Assembly (NCBI RefSeq): GCF_014698115.1
Contig: NZ_JACJSJ010000022.1
Span: forward strand, 33,656-97,655
Reading direction: 5' to 3'
DNA from: Nostoc sp. FACHB-973
GTDB taxonomy: Bacteria; Cyanobacteriota; Cyanobacteriia; Cyanobacteriales; Nostocaceae
DNA: 64,000 bases
Under the pieces are notes generated by a model. The model ran no database searches and was not told the origin of the DNA. It was given only the letters and a program-made list of their open reading frames with translations. Positions 27,983 through 38,350 of the stretch are shown here, piece by piece (position 1 is the stretch's first letter; every line of letters starts with the position of its first letter). The position numbers and the translations under genes are program-made.

Positions 27983-28066
27983 AGGAAAAACATACAAAAC
28001 CATAGTTAAGCTAAATATTACGCTTTACTGTGGTTAACTTTTGTCAAAATTATGGCAAATGTGTGA

Positions 28067-28876
28067 CTAACCTAAATCTTTAGCGGTCAAATCTTTTTTC
28101 CTTTTGAGGATGATACCAAAAGCAGCCGCCATCAAGGTTCCGAAAATGCTAGCGGGTTCTGGAATAGAAGTTTCATCCACAGGTATAGGTACTTTAATAC
28201 TCAAATTCGCCAAGGGAGTGTTAGTCAAAGTTAAAGATGTTATGGTTGGCGCCCCAGGGATATCAGACTGGAAATCAAAAACTGTGGGAGTTGAACTACC
28301 ATTGCGATCGCTATATCGTTCCCCATAGCCACTGACTTCAAAAGTGCCCTGATACTGCTTTCCGGTGTCTGGGTCGGTGACAGTACCAGTATAAAAGGCT
28401 TTGATGAAATTAAATTCATCTTGAACAACTCCTTGAAATGTGGTTCCTGACAATTGTCCTTGATATTTGAAGGGAGTCAACTGACCACCAGAAAGAACCG
28501 GCGATGTCAAAACACCATCGAAGGAAACAAAAGGAATACCTTTAAAGTCAACGAAGTAATGCAGACTTCCATCAGAACGTGTTCCTACCTGCAAATAGTC
28601 TGATTGATAAACAGGAACATAATTAGGATTATTTTGAGTACCTAAATTCCGGTAATAAGTTCCAGTGTCATCCGTATCAATACGAGTAATACTGTTATTG
28701 AAATTCGGATTATTTCTGGGAAGTTCGATAGTTCCTGATATTGCACCAGTGCTTTTAATTGTGATGAATTGAGCGGCAAAAGCACCAGAACTACTGAAAC
28801 CAATAATTGCTGCGGCTAAACAACTACTGCTAACAATTGCACTACCCAGCTTAGCCCCTGATGAACTTACTTTCAT
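28067..28876 (-). CDS. Secreted PEP-CTERM protein
   Basis: 269 aa starting MKVSSSGAKLG with GGAGC upstream. Signal peptide (CLAAAIIGFSSSGAFA), a beta-rich middle, and a C-terminal sorting signal: SIPEPASIFGTLMAAAFGII followed by LKRKKD. PEP-CTERM proteins are sorted by an exosortase to the cell surface or matrix. The beta-rich region has no recognisable catalytic motif. Confidence 0.88.
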   Translation of the reverse strand: MKVSSSGAKLGSAIVSSSCLAAAIIGFSSSGAFAAQFITIKSTGAISGTIELPRNNPNFNNSITRIDTDDTGTYYRNLGTQNNPNYVPVYQSDYLQVGTRSDGSLHYFVDFKGIPFVSFDGVLTSPVLSGGQLTPFKYQGQLSGTTFQGVVQDEFNFIKAFYTGTVTDPDTGKQYQGTFEVSGYGERYSDRNGSSTPTVFDFQSDIPGAPTITSLTLTNTPLANLSIKVPIPVDETSIPEPASIFGTLMAAAFGIILKRKKDLTAKDLG

Positions 28877-29362
28877 GAACAATTTGCTCCTGTAATCGCC
28901 GATGAAAAGACACACCTAGTCGGCTGAGATTCATTTCAAATGTTTCTCAACATGATTATTATTCCCAGATTTAGGATGTAAATCTCATTATCAAAAAAAG
29001 CTTTTTTATCAAAACTTGGAACATTTTATTTAAAATATAAGTCACAATTCAGAATTCAGAAGTCAGAATGCAATTATTGGGGTATTTACACCCGCCAATT
29101 TCTGACGAAGTTCAGATACTGCGGCAAGCCAAAAAGTCTCTAAGGAGAAAACCTCCGCTCTGATTGAAGACCACTAAATTTTCAATTTTGTCGGGGACTT
29201 AAACCCGTTTATTCACTCATCAGCCGCATAGAATTCAATTTATTTTTCTGACGACTGACGGCTTTCTTGTTTCTTGTTAAGGAACTTTAATATTTCAATT
29301 ATTCTCTCAAAAAATAATAATTGGCAAGGTAAGATTATTTATCATTGCGATCAGGTATATTG
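28877..29362. other. Intergenic region between divergent secreted-protein genes
   Basis: AT-rich, with a GAATTCAGAAGTCAGAAT repeat at 29046-29068. Divergent promoters are expected at both ends. I see no gene or structured RNA. Confidence 0.5.
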
Positions 29363-30835
29363 GTGAGACTTAAGACTTTCAATCGACCACTGGGTGTTTT
29401 GTTAATATTTTTAACTACCCAGATAGCATTTAGTTCTAGAGTTGGTAAGGCACAAACCCCAACCGCACCTACAACTACTACAAAAGCAATTTGCTCTACC
29501 CAATTGGGAACAGCTATAGACGCTGTTATCAATCGTCCCCTATTTCGTCGGATGCGTTGGGGAATTTTGGTGCAACCTCTGTCAGTGGGGTCAACTCTTT
29601 ACAATCGAGATGCTGAGAAATATTTTACTCCAGCGTCTAACATGAAGTTGCTGACAACAGCAGCCGCATTGCAGCAGTTGGGTGCTAATTTTCGTATTCG
29701 TACTTCTATTTATCAAAACGGCAATGGTGTTTTACGTATTGTCGGTAGGGGAGATCCCAGTTTAACTGATACTCAATTGCAAGCATTAGCACAACAGTTG
29801 AAACAAAAAGGTATTACTCAAATTCAAGAGTTAATTGCCGATGATAGTTATATTCAAGGAGATATTGTTAACCCTACCTGGCAATGGGAAGATGTCCAAT
29901 CAGACTACGGCGCACCAGTCAACAGCTTTATTATCAATCAAAATATTTTTAGTTTAAAACTTGTACCCCAAGCTGTAGGTAAACCTTTACAGATAGTGTG
30001 GACTGATGTTAACGAAGCAAGACAGTGGCGGACAATTAATAAGTCAGTAACCGTTGATCAAAATCAACCAATTTACATCAATGTTAACCGAGAATTATCA
30101 GGAACAGCATTGAGAATTGAAGGACAGTTAACAGCAAATTCTGAACCTTACTCACTAGATTTACCTGTAGTTGATCCTGATTATTACTTCTTACGCCGCT
30201 TCCGTACTGCTTTGGCAAAACAAAAAATTTCTTTGGGAAAAACACTAGTAGTATCTGGTGGTATTAATCAAGAGGAAATAGCGTTTGTAGAGTCACCACC
30301 TTTATCTGAATTATTAGCAGAGACAAACATCAATAGTAATAATCTATATGCTGAGGCACTATTAAGAGCATTGGCTGTGGAAAAACCCAAACTGAAAAAT
30401 CAGACTAGCGCTAATGTAGGTTTAGAAGTTGTGAAAGCGAGTTTAACTCAATTGGGAGTCGATCCAGCAAATTATGTTTTAATAGATGGTTCAGGTTTAT
30501 CACGTCGTAACTTAGTAACACCAGAAGTTTTTGTCCAAATTTTGCGGGGAATCGCAAGAACGCCAGCAGCATCCATATATCGCGCTTCTTTACCTGTGGC
30601 TGGCAAAAGTGGAACCCTAAAATATCGTTTTCAAAACACACCAGCTGAAGGTATTGTGCAAGCCAAAACAGGTACGTTAACTGGTGTAGTTTCTTTATCT
30701 GGATATGTGAATGCGCCTAAATATCAACCGTTGGTTTTTAGTATTATCGCCAATCAATCGGAACAACCTGCAACAGTTGTGCGCCAAGCAATTGATGAAA
30801 TTGTCGTGTTGTTAGCTCAGTTACAGCGTTGTTAA
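29363..30835 (+). CDS. dacB: D-alanyl-D-alanine carboxypeptidase/endopeptidase, PBP4 (S13) family
   Basis: 490 aa from GTG 29363, with AGG seven bases upstream. Signal sequence (LGVLLIFLTTQIAFSS), then the penicillin-binding fold: ASNMKLLT (SxxK), INSNNLYAE (SxN) and VQAKTGTLTG (KTG). It cleaves the terminal D-Ala of peptidoglycan stem peptides or cross-links, in the periplasm. Typical length for the class. Confidence 0.9.
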   Translation: MRLKTFNRPLGVLLIFLTTQIAFSSRVGKAQTPTAPTTTTKAICSTQLGTAIDAVINRPLFRRMRWGILVQPLSVGSTLYNRDAEKYFTPASNMKLLTTAAALQQLGANFRIRTSIYQNGNGVLRIVGRGDPSLTDTQLQALAQQLKQKGITQIQELIADDSYIQGDIVNPTWQWEDVQSDYGAPVNSFIINQNIFSLKLVPQAVGKPLQIVWTDVNEARQWRTINKSVTVDQNQPIYINVNRELSGTALRIEGQLTANSEPYSLDLPVVDPDYYFLRRFRTALAKQKISLGKTLVVSGGINQEEIAFVESPPLSELLAETNINSNNLYAEALLRALAVEKPKLKNQTSANVGLEVVKASLTQLGVDPANYVLIDGSGLSRRNLVTPEVFVQILRGIARTPAASIYRASLPVAGKSGTLKYRFQNTPAEGIVQAKTGTLTGVVSLSGYVNAPKYQPLVFSIIANQSEQPATVVRQAIDEIVVLLAQLQRC

Positions 30836-30901
30836 GAAATATTGAGAGATTGTAAATTTTGCTTCGGTATGTTTAATTTGGTAAAGCGATCGCTCTACAG
30901 T

Positions 30902-31255
30902 CTACAGCCTGTTTGTCATTGAATACCATAACAATACTACTATCAGGAAACGATGTGTCAATAATTTGGGTTGATAAAGTTCACTAATCGCAGTGACGGG
31001 TACAGTCCAAACTTCACGAACTTCCCGGTGGTGATGTACTTTCTCAATTCGTTTGTCATAACTGATATTAATTCCCTGAAAATTATCGGCAAGAGCTGTT
31101 TCAAACCATTCGGTAACTTGAGAACAGAGGGTAGGATGATTGGCTTTAAGTGCCAAGACATAATCAGCTTTCTTAGAGCATCAGCAGATTTAGTTTCAAA
31201 GCCCTGTGACATCAACTTGACTCCTGACATTTTTTTGACAACAGCATTGAACTCT
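30902..31255 (-). pseudogene. Remnant of an ISAs1-type transposase
   Basis: The reverse strand reads ALKANHPTLCSQVTEWFETA, then DKRIEKVHHHREVREVW, a pattern I recognise from ISAs1/H-repeat transposases. Both ends are missing and the frame shifts around 31130-31160. A MITE (31256-31393) abuts it. It is the only transposase trace in the window. Confidence 0.75.
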
Positions 31256-31393
31256 AGGACTTACGCAAAAACTCTCTGAAACTCTTATTTCTTCTCTGCG
31301 AGACGCTGCGCGAATGTGTCCTTTGCGTCCTTCTCCCAAGGGGAGACGCTAACGCGAATGCGGTTCGTTTTTTCATGATTTTGCGTAAGTCCT
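31256..31393. mobile_element. MITE-like element with AGGACTTACGCA ends
   Basis: AGGACTTACGCAAAA on the left and TTTTGCGTAAGTCCT on the right are perfect inverted repeats. The first part (ACTCTCTGAAACTCTTATTT) matches 25524-25543. The rest to the thrB start (31394-31687) holds the palindrome GTAGCACAGCAGGCTGTGCT at 31590-31609 and nothing else. Confidence 0.75.
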
Positions 31394-31687
31394 GAACTCT
31401 TCTCATTTATCTTGCTCAGTTGTCAAGTGCGTTTTTTATCTGTTCGTTTACGCTTATCTTCTTTGATTTGTCAAGTTAAAATTATACCAAATTAGATGAG
31501 CTTACCCTACTTTCCAAAATCGCACAAAGTATTGCTATATAGGGAAAAAATAATAGCGATTTTCATTTGAATCCAATGCATGATGGGGTAGCACAGCAGG
31601 CTGTGCTACCCTACTTTGTTAAAAACCAGATGAGCAAATTAACCCTTTACGTGGGATGCTGGTTGATTGATTAGGGAGTTTTTGCAG

Positions 31688-32599
31688 ATGTCTGTTGTTT
31701 CTGGTGTCACTGTTACCGTTCCCGCCACAACTGCTAATTTGGGGCCTGGTTTTGATTGCATCGGTGCAGCTTTAAAGCTGTACAACCAGTTCAAGTTCAC
31801 TCGTGTGGAAGAGGGTGGTTTAATTATCGCTGTCACAGGTGAAGAAGCCCAACGAGTACAAACTGATGAAAGCAATCTCCTGTACCAAGCGTTCATCAGA
31901 TTCTATCAACATATAGAGCAGACACCGCCATCGGTGAAAATAGAAATTCAACTGGGTGTACCGTTGGCGAGGGGTTTGGGTAGTTCCGCCACCGCAATTG
32001 TTGGTGGGTTGGTTGCGGCGAATCAACTTGAGGGTGGGCCGATGAGTCAGTCCCAGGTGATGGAGTTAGCGATCGCAATGGAAGGACATCCTGATAATGT
32101 AGTTCCAGCTTTGTTGGGGGGATGTCGGCTAGCTGCCACCAGTGGTGCAGGTTGGGAAATTTGTGATGTTCCCTGGCATCAAGATATCATACCAGTCTTA
32201 GCTATTCCTGATTTTGAACTTTCGACTTCAGAAGCGCGGCGGGTTCTCCCAACCGAAGTCAGTCGTGCAGATGCAATTTTCAATACTGCACATTTGGGTT
32301 TATTGTTACGTGGCTTGGAAACTGGTAAAGCAGAATGGTTAAAGGCAGCTTTGCAAGATAAATTGCATCAGCCCTATCGCAAAGCTTTAATTCCTAGTTA
32401 CGATTCTGTCAATCTAGCAGCTGTAACGGCTGGTGCTTATGGCATGGTGATTAGTGGTGCAGGACCGACACTGTTAGCTTTGACAGATGAGTTACACTCA
32501 AAGGCTGTGGAAGCCGCGATGTCCAATGCTTGGGAACAAGAAGGAATTATAGCCAATGTGCGATCGCTTTCTCTGGATATCCAAGGCGCAAAAAGTTAG
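31688..32599 (+). CDS. thrB: Homoserine kinase
   Basis: 303 aa GHMP kinase. VTVTVPATTANLGPGFDC at the N-terminus, the ATP loop PLARGLGSSATAIVGG at about 95-110 and the C-terminal VISGAGPTLLAL are diagnostic. It phosphorylates homoserine in threonine synthesis in the cytosol. The ATG at 31688 fits the family's start, with AGGGAG 13 bases upstream. No other threonine gene adjoins it. Confidence 0.95.
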   Translation: MSVVSGVTVTVPATTANLGPGFDCIGAALKLYNQFKFTRVEEGGLIIAVTGEEAQRVQTDESNLLYQAFIRFYQHIEQTPPSVKIEIQLGVPLARGLGSSATAIVGGLVAANQLEGGPMSQSQVMELAIAMEGHPDNVVPALLGGCRLAATSGAGWEICDVPWHQDIIPVLAIPDFELSTSEARRVLPTEVSRADAIFNTAHLGLLLRGLETGKAEWLKAALQDKLHQPYRKALIPSYDSVNLAAVTAGAYGMVISGAGPTLLALTDELHSKAVEAAMSNAWEQEGIIANVRSLSLDIQGAKS

Positions 32600-32780
32600 A
32601 AGATATGGGCATTGGGCATTGGGAGTGCTGTACATGGATAGCGGGGCGTTTAGCCCGTGCTGAGTTAGGAGTTAAAAGTTAGGAGTTAGGAGTTTAGAGT
32701 TATTCTCCCCATCTCCCTAGTCCCCAGTCCCCAATCCCCAATCCCCAATCCCCAATCCCCACTCCCCACTCCCCACACTT
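32600..32780. repeat. STRR tracts between thrB and the coiled-coil gene
   Basis: GGGCATT and TTAGGAG repeats, then CCCCAGTCCCCAATCCCCAA tracts leading up to the next ATG. Confidence 0.75.
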
Positions 32781-33290
32781 ATGGATCAAATTCAAACTGA
32801 AATAACGGCGCTTAAATCTCAAATTCAAGCTCTCCAGCAAGAACGTGCTGCACTCACTATTAATAATGTAATATCTGGCGAAAATGATTCAGCCTTGGCA
32901 ATGGTTGACGCTTACCGTCGCCACGCCAGAGAAAATCCCCAATTATCTGCTGAACTCAAGGGCATAGATGATGCAGTTGCAGCCCTGGAATTGCAAGTAA
33001 AGCAAAAACAAGCCCAATTAGCCCGTTGGCAAATTGAATCAAAACAACTTACTCAACAGCAGCAGCTAGAAGAAGCAAAAAAACTAGCTCAGGTTCATGC
33101 TCAACGCGTTAATCAACTCGCAACAGAACTAGCTACAGAAATCCGGCTACTCAAACGTTGCGCCGATGAGCTTAGTCCCATATATTGGCAAGTTTATTAC
33201 AAACCCTTTATTACTGGGTTCAAGACAATCTCTGTTCCCCACGTCCGCTCAGATAGTGAAGTCTGGACAATTGTTAACCGGATTGTTTGA
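32781..33290 (+). CDS. Coiled-coil hypothetical protein
   Basis: 169 aa. Residues 1-35 and 60-130 are heptad-rich (EITALKSQIQALQQERAAL, QVKQKQAQLARWQIESKQL). The C-terminal 40 residues are aromatic (YWQVYYKPFITGFKTISV). No signal sequence. Family not recognised; the terminator that follows supports a real gene. Confidence 0.65.
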   Translation: MDQIQTEITALKSQIQALQQERAALTINNVISGENDSALAMVDAYRRHARENPQLSAELKGIDDAVAALELQVKQKQAQLARWQIESKQLTQQQQLEEAKKLAQVHAQRVNQLATELATEIRLLKRCADELSPIYWQVYYKPFITGFKTISVPHVRSDSEVWTIVNRIV

Positions 33291-33341
33291 AATCTGAGCA
33301 AAGACTCATCAAGCCAAAATCAGACGAAACCATAAATTAAG

Positions 33342-33366
33342 ACGGTGGCATTAGCCGCCGTTTTTT
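33342..33366 (+). terminator. Intrinsic terminator after the coiled-coil gene
   Basis: ACGGTGGC, loop ATTA, GCCGCCGT, followed by six T. Confidence 0.85.
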
Positions 33367-33538
33367 GTTGACGTTGTAAAACTTTACATTTAAAATGGGC
33401 TACAACAGTTATGGATAAGTATTTATTACTATCTAAATCTAAAATTTAATCTTTTCAGGAGCGATCGCGTTTACAAAAGTACAAATTGCTTAATATAATG
33501 TAATTAAAAGCGAAAAGTGAAATTGATTGTCAGAAGTG

Positions 33539-35152
33539 ATGAATGCTATGGAATTTCCTTGGTTAACAGCCATAATTGCCTTGCCCTTGGTGGCTGCCTT
33601 AGCCATCCCGTTAATCCCAGATAAAGAAGGTAAAACCGTTCGTTGGTACGGTTTAGCAGTTGCTTTTGCAGATTTCGCATTGATGATTTATACCTTTTGG
33701 TATAAATATGACTTCCAAAGTTCAACACTCCAACTTGTAGAAAACTATCCTTGGGTACCGCAGTTGGGTTTACATTGGGCTGTGGGGGTTGATGGTTTAT
33801 CGATGCCCTTAGTACTTCTGACAGGCTTAATCAATACCCTCGCAATATTCGCGGCTTGGAAAGTTACCAACAAGCCGCGATTATTTTATGGTTTGATGCT
33901 AGCGATGTACAGCGCCCAGCTTGGCGTGTTTGTTGCTCAAGATTTGCTGTTGTTCTTCCTGATGTGGGAAATCGAGTTAGTGCCGGTTTACCTGCTGATT
34001 TCCATCTGGGGAGGACAAAACCGCCGCTATGCAGCCACGAAATTCATACTTTACACTGCTGCTGCCTCAATATTCATCTTGGTAGCGGGTTTTGCAATGG
34101 CATTCTCCGGAGATACCGTCACCTTCGATATGGCGACTCTGGGAATGAAAGAATATCCCAAAGCTTTTGAACTATTAGTTTACGCGGGTTTCTTAATTGC
34201 CTTCGGTGTAAAACTGCCGATTTTCCCCTTGCACACTTGGCTACCTGATGCCCATGGTGAAGCATCAGCACCCGGTTCGATGATTTTAGCTGGTGTGTTG
34301 TTGAAAATGGGTGGTTACGCTCTCATCCGCATCAACGTTGAAATGCTGCCTGATGCCCATGTTTACTTTGCCCCAGTGCTGGCGATTTTGGGTGTAGTGA
34401 ACATTGTCTATGGTGCTTGCTGTGCCTTTGCCCAAAACAATCTCAAGCGTCGCTTGGCTTACTCTTCAATTGCCCACATGGGGTTTGTGCTGATTGGAAT
34501 TGCCTCCTACACAGAACTTGGCATCAGTGGCGCTGTACTACAAATGGTTTCCCACGGTTTGATTGCCGCTAGCTTGTTCTTCTTATCTGGTGTCACTTAC
34601 GATCGCACCCACACCCTGATGATGGATAAAATGGGTGGAATGGCGAAGGTAATGCCCAAAACTTTTGCTCTGTTTACCGTTGGTTCAATGGCTTCTCTCG
34701 CTTTACCAGGAATGAGTGGCTTCGTCGGTGAGTTGATGGTATTCCTGGGTATCGCCACCAGTGATGTTTACAGTTCTAGCTTCAAAGTTGTAGTGGTGCT
34801 GCTGTCAGCAGTTGGCGTGATTTTGACACCGATTTACTTACTATCGATGCTGCGTCAAGTGTTCTACGGTAACCAAAATCAAGAGTTGCACTTGGATGCA
34901 GTGATATCTGATGTCAAACCCCGTGAACTGTTTATTACCGCTTGTCTGCTGCTACCAATCATTGGTATCGGGTTCTATCCCAAGTTGGCAACCCAGGTTT
35001 ATGATGTCAAGGCAGTAGAATTAGCCGCCCATGCTCGCCAAGTTCTACCAGTCGTTGCTCACCAGCAACCATCAAGTCTCTACTCACGTATTTTTACAGC
35101 ACCAACCTTGGCTAGTTCTCAAGTTGATAGTTTAGTTAATATTTCAAAGTAA
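33539..35152 (+). CDS. ndhD: NAD(P)H-quinone oxidoreductase subunit 4, NdhD
   Basis: 537 aa, polytopic (about 14 helices), with proton-pump antiporter features: [58 protein letters not shown] and [13 protein letters not shown]. It is a membrane-arm subunit of the NDH-1 complex of the thylakoid, in cyclic electron flow and respiration. The ATG at 33539 is preferred over upstream GTG/TTG. Other ndh genes are not adjacent; cyanobacterial ndhD paralogues often stand alone or with ndhF. Confidence 0.93.
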   Translation: MNAMEFPWLTAIIALPLVAALAIPLIPDKEGKTVRWYGLAVAFADFALMIYTFWYKYDFQSSTLQLVENYPWVPQLGLHWAVGVDGLSMPLVLLTGLINTLAIFAAWKVTNKPRLFYGLMLAMYSAQLGVFVAQDLLLFFLMWEIELVPVYLLISIWGGQNRRYAATKFILYTAAASIFILVAGFAMAFSGDTVTFDMATLGMKEYPKAFELLVYAGFLIAFGVKLPIFPLHTWLPDAHGEASAPGSMILAGVLLKMGGYALIRINVEMLPDAHVYFAPVLAILGVVNIVYGACCAFAQNNLKRRLAYSSIAHMGFVLIGIASYTELGISGAVLQMVSHGLIAASLFFLSGVTYDRTHTLMMDKMGGMAKVMPKTFALFTVGSMASLALPGMSGFVGELMVFLGIATSDVYSSSFKVVVVLLSAVGVILTPIYLLSMLRQVFYGNQNQELHLDAVISDVKPRELFITACLLLPIIGIGFYPKLATQVYDVKAVELAAHARQVLPVVAHQQPSSLYSRIFTAPTLASSQVDSLVNISK

Positions 35153-35205
35153 AATATACATCCTACAAAGGGTGTTGGAATTAATTTCTAATATGAGGGG
35201 AATAA

Positions 35206-35240
35206 AGGGGTGGTTGTGTAACCACCCCTAAAATTTTTTT
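35206..35240 (+). terminator. Intrinsic terminator of ndhD
   Basis: AGGGGTGGTT, loop GTGT, AACCACCCCT, then a T-rich tail. Confidence 0.85.
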
Positions 35241-35292
35241 GTCAGAATTCAGAAGTCAGAATTCAGAAGTTACTAGGTTGGGTTAGAAAAAT

Positions 35293-35559
35293 TTATCCGA
35301 ATACTAAATCTGGTTCTTCACAGAAGTTAAATAAGGCTGAGTCACTTTCTGATTCATCTTCAAAGACAGCAGAGATGTACCATTCACAGGGCGAATCATT
35401 CGTATATTCAGCCCAAGCAATTGTTACTGCTTCACCAGTGGGAATCCCTTCTTCAGAAAGGGTAAATTGAGACCATTCATCCTCATCAAGAGATACCCAC
35501 AACTCTGTAATTGCTTGATCGGTATTATTAGTGACGGTAAACGTAAATTGGTCTGACAT
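35293..35559 (-). CDS. Small acidic hypothetical protein
   Basis: 88 aa, very acidic, beta-rich by eye (FTFTVTNNTDQAITELWVSL, WYISAVFEDESESDSALFNF). It reads like a stand-alone immunoglobulin-like or filament-type strand set, without signal sequence. No named family recognised. Confidence 0.6.
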   Translation of the reverse strand: MSDQFTFTVTNNTDQAITELWVSLDEDEWSQFTLSEEGIPTGEAVTIAWAEYTNDSPCEWYISAVFEDESESDSALFNFCEEPDLVFG

Positions 35560-35745
35560 ATATGTTCTGCCTTTTTTTAAGTAGATTGCACCCTGAAGTT
35601 ATCCAATTACTAATTGTGGGCTGGGCGTCTCAGCTACCTGCAACAAAAAGCAGGTAAGATACTTACCTCACAAGATTGGATAATTTATTTATTGGAAGTC
35701 CTTAATACTTCCTTTTTCAGGGATTACAAGAGTGACTGTTCTAGG

Positions 35746-36132
35746 TTATTCAAACTTGAGCTTACCGTCAATATTGGCAATATGGTCATCAAGATTGATG
35801 TATGTTCCGAGATATGTTTCTCCGTCCGCTCTTTCACACTCAGCGCGGAGTCTGTTAGTACCAGCTAAACCAATATTGCCGCAGGTGAGAGCAAATTTAT
35901 CTCCATCCCAGCTCAAGGTTCCATCCAGATTGGCGATATATGGATTTAAGTCGATAGAAGTTGTAGAGAGAGTATATCCGTCGGCTTTTTCGCAACTAGC
36001 CGTGAGAGTTGAACCCTCAACACTAATGTTCTCACAGGTTCGAGAAAATTCACCAGTTGCCCAAGCGTTGGCGATCGCCATATTAAAGCTCAGGAAGATG
36101 GCACACAAAAAAGTTACACAAATTTTTAGCAT
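35746..36132 (-). CDS. Secreted cyanovirin-N-like (CVNH) lectin
   Basis: 128 aa: signal peptide MLKICVTFLCAIFLSFNMAI then about 103 residues with the CVNH double repeat. FSRTCENISVEGSTLTASCE and SIDLNPYIANLDGTLSW form repeat one; FALTCGNIGLAGTNRLRAEC and INLDDHIANIDGKLKFE form repeat two. The positions of the four cysteines match the two disulfides of cyanovirin-N. CVNH proteins bind high-mannose glycans. Cyanovirin-N itself is known without such a leader in its purified form; the leader here implies export. ATG at 36132 is preferred over an earlier one because of the clean signal peptide. Confidence 0.93.
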   Translation of the reverse strand: MLKICVTFLCAIFLSFNMAIANAWATGEFSRTCENISVEGSTLTASCEKADGYTLSTTSIDLNPYIANLDGTLSWDGDKFALTCGNIGLAGTNRLRAECERADGETYLGTYINLDDHIANIDGKLKFE

Positions 36133-36465
36133 TAGTTGTTTGCCCTCAAAATTGATTAAACCAACCAAGAGCAAATTTTATACTCTTCTATTTTTATCTT
36201 CAAAAAAATAATATTTTTTTAACTATAGTTGACTTTAGATTTTCGTTCTGTCGTAGTCATCCTTAAAGCCTGTTCCAATCCCATGTTTTTAAGCGTGGGT
36301 TTCTCTGTTGCCCGTTCCCCCTGAATAGTCTTTTCTAAGTACACAAAGTCCCGAAGTAATGCAGCGTACTCCGAAGGAGTACGCTCGCAATGACTGTAAA
36401 TATTTTTGTTCATCTACTTAACTACCGTTACCCGCAGTATTTGTAGAGTATAGGTTTCAAGCAGC
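36133..36465. other. Intergenic region
   Basis: Contains the palindrome GCGTACTCCGAAGGAGTACGC at 36363-36383 and little else. An open frame of 64 codons on the minus strand runs across the palindrome and looks spurious. Confidence 0.5.
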
Positions 36466-37635
36466 CTAAGCTGGCTTAAGCACGACCTTGATGCAGTTGT
36501 CTTTCTTATGCTTGAAAATTTCGTAGGCGTGCGGGGCTTGCTCTAGCGGCAGACTGTGGGTGATTACGAACGATGGGTCAATATCGCCGTTTTGAACGCG
36601 ATCGAGTAATGTCTGCAAATATCGATGCACGTGTGTTTGTCCTGTTTTCATGGTTAAGCCTTTGTTCATGAAAGCACCCATCGGTATTTTGTCTACAAAG
36701 CCAGTGTAAACACCAGGAACCGACACCGTACCACCTTTACGACAGGCAACGATCGCTTGACGCAATACGTTGGGGCGATCGGTTTCCATTCCCACCGCTT
36801 GCATCGCCTTGTCATAAAAGCCTTCCAAGCCCATACCATGAGCTTCCATTCCCACCGCATCCATGACTGAATCGGGGCCGAGACCCCCAGTCATTTCTTT
36901 AAGAGCTTCACCCACCTCGATTTCTTCATAGTTCAAAACTTCCGCTCCACCGTCTTTTGCCATCTGGAGCCGTTCGGGAACGCGATCAATCGCAATGACG
37001 CGTCCAGCACCCAGCATGAAGGCACTTCTGATGGCAAACTGCCCAACTGGCCCGCAACCCCAAATCGCAACCGTATCTCCTGGTTGGATGTCACAATTTT
37101 CTGCTGCCATATAACCAGTAGGGAAAATATCAGTGAAAAATAGCACTTGTTCATCTGCCAATCCGTCGGGAATCTTGAATAACCCGACATCGGCAAAGGG
37201 AACACGGGCATATTCTGCTTGACCTCCTGCGTAGCCCCCCGTCAAAGCGGAGTAGCCGAAAAGACCCGATGGGGAATGACCCATAGCTTTTTCTGCCATC
37301 CAAGCATTGGGGTTGGAGTTATCGCACAGCGACCATAAATCCCGATTGCAGAAGAAACACGATCCGCAGGAAATCGTAAATGGCACAACGACGCGATCTC
37401 CAACTTTTTTATTCTTAACGCCCTTACCTAGTTCAACGATCTCTCCCATGAATTCATGCCCCAAGATGTCTCCATGTTTCATTGTGGGGTTGAAGCCGTT
37501 ATACAGATGTAAATCAGAGCCACAGATCGCCGTTGACGTAATTTTCACGATCGCATCACGCGGATTAATGATTTTGGGATCGGGTACGGTTTCAACTTCT
37601 ACCTTGTTAGTTCCTTGCCAGCAAACTGCTTTCAT
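36466..37635 (-). CDS. Zinc-dependent alcohol dehydrogenase, formaldehyde-dehydrogenase-like
   Basis: 389 aa medium-chain dehydrogenase. Catalytic zinc ligands: CGSDLH and GHEFMGEI; structural zinc cysteines: [15 protein letters not shown]. The NAD site is [20 protein letters not shown]. The length and the [20 protein letters not shown] segment match the glutathione-independent formaldehyde dehydrogenase-like group. It sits 26 bases downstream of the SRPBCC gene on the same strand; a stress-type operon with that gene and possibly the SDR is likely. Confidence 0.9.
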   Translation of the reverse strand: MKAVCWQGTNKVEVETVPDPKIINPRDAIVKITSTAICGSDLHLYNGFNPTMKHGDILGHEFMGEIVELGKGVKNKKVGDRVVVPFTISCGSCFFCNRDLWSLCDNSNPNAWMAEKAMGHSPSGLFGYSALTGGYAGGQAEYARVPFADVGLFKIPDGLADEQVLFFTDIFPTGYMAAENCDIQPGDTVAIWGCGPVGQFAIRSAFMLGAGRVIAIDRVPERLQMAKDGGAEVLNYEEIEVGEALKEMTGGLGPDSVMDAVGMEAHGMGLEGFYDKAMQAVGMETDRPNVLRQAIVACRKGGTVSVPGVYTGFVDKIPMGAFMNKGLTMKTGQTHVHRYLQTLLDRVQNGDIDPSFVITHSLPLEQAPHAYEIFKHKKDNCIKVVLKPA

Positions 37636-37661
37636 TGCTTTTCTTCTGTATTGTTATTAGG

Positions 37662-38144
37662 TTAGTCGTGTCCTTTGGGTTGACCTTCAGTTGTCGCAAT
37701 CTCGCCCGTTTCCATCAGCATTTTAAAGCGGCGCAGATCGTCTCCTAGCTGCTGTTCGGGTGCTTCGCCAAAGAGTTTGGCAATTGCATCTCCAATTGCT
37801 CCACCCGGTGGATTGTATTCCGTGACAACTTTGACCTCAGTGCCGCGATCGTTGAGTGTTGGCTTGAAGCGAACATAACCAGAGTTGGCAATATCTGCGC
37901 CTTCAACTGAAGTCCAACTAATCAATTCGTTTGGGCGATCTTCAATAATGTCTGCATCCCATTCAACAGTTGTGCCTAACAGTCCGCTAGTTATCCAGCG
38001 AGATCGCTTGTCGTTATATACCTTCACGTCTTTGAGATGCTTTGTAAAACTGGGCAAGTTTCCAAAGTTATGCCAGAAGCGGTAGAGTTCCTCTGCTGGC
38101 TTGTTAATCGTTACAGTTTTTTCAACCTTAATGCGTTGATTCAT
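37662..38144 (-). CDS. SRPBCC (cyclase/dehydrase, coenzyme Q-binding) family protein
   Basis: 160 aa. KTVTINKPAEELYRFWHNFG at the N-terminus, WDADIIEDRPNELISWTSVE in the middle and RRFKMLMETGEI at the end are typical of START-like domains of this group, often annotated cyclase/dehydrase. The fold binds hydrophobic ligands. The gene is followed by the alcohol dehydrogenase on the same strand, a pairing often seen in cyanobacteria. Confidence 0.88.
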   Translation of the reverse strand: MNQRIKVEKTVTINKPAEELYRFWHNFGNLPSFTKHLKDVKVYNDKRSRWITSGLLGTTVEWDADIIEDRPNELISWTSVEGADIANSGYVRFKPTLNDRGTEVKVVTEYNPPGGAIGDAIAKLFGEAPEQQLGDDLRRFKMLMETGEIATTEGQPKGHD

Positions 38145-38247
38145 AACAATTGTCTGATTAAGATGTTGTTTTGGCGTTGCATATTTGCGGGATGATTTAG
38201 CAAATCATCAAGTCTTTCCCCCTACCTGCCCTGCTTGGTGCGGCTTA

Positions 38248-38350
38248 TATCATGTCCGGTAAAAGACTTATTATTTAGACTGACGCAAAGACAAGGAGAC
38301 GCTCTGACGCAGAGAAATTTTAATGATAAGTGATTAGCCGGACATGATAT
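38248..38350. mobile_element. MITE-like element, TATCATGTCCGG family
   Basis: Ends ATATCATGTCCGG and CCGGACATGATAT are perfect inverted repeats about 103 bp apart. Its right edge touches the stop codon of the SDR gene. The related but enlarged copy is at 24516-24726. Confidence 0.8.

Noticed and set aside
36219..36413. 64-codon minus-strand frame
   Set aside because: Crosses the GCGTACTCCGAAGGAGTACGC palindrome; composition and position suggest a repeat-derived frame.
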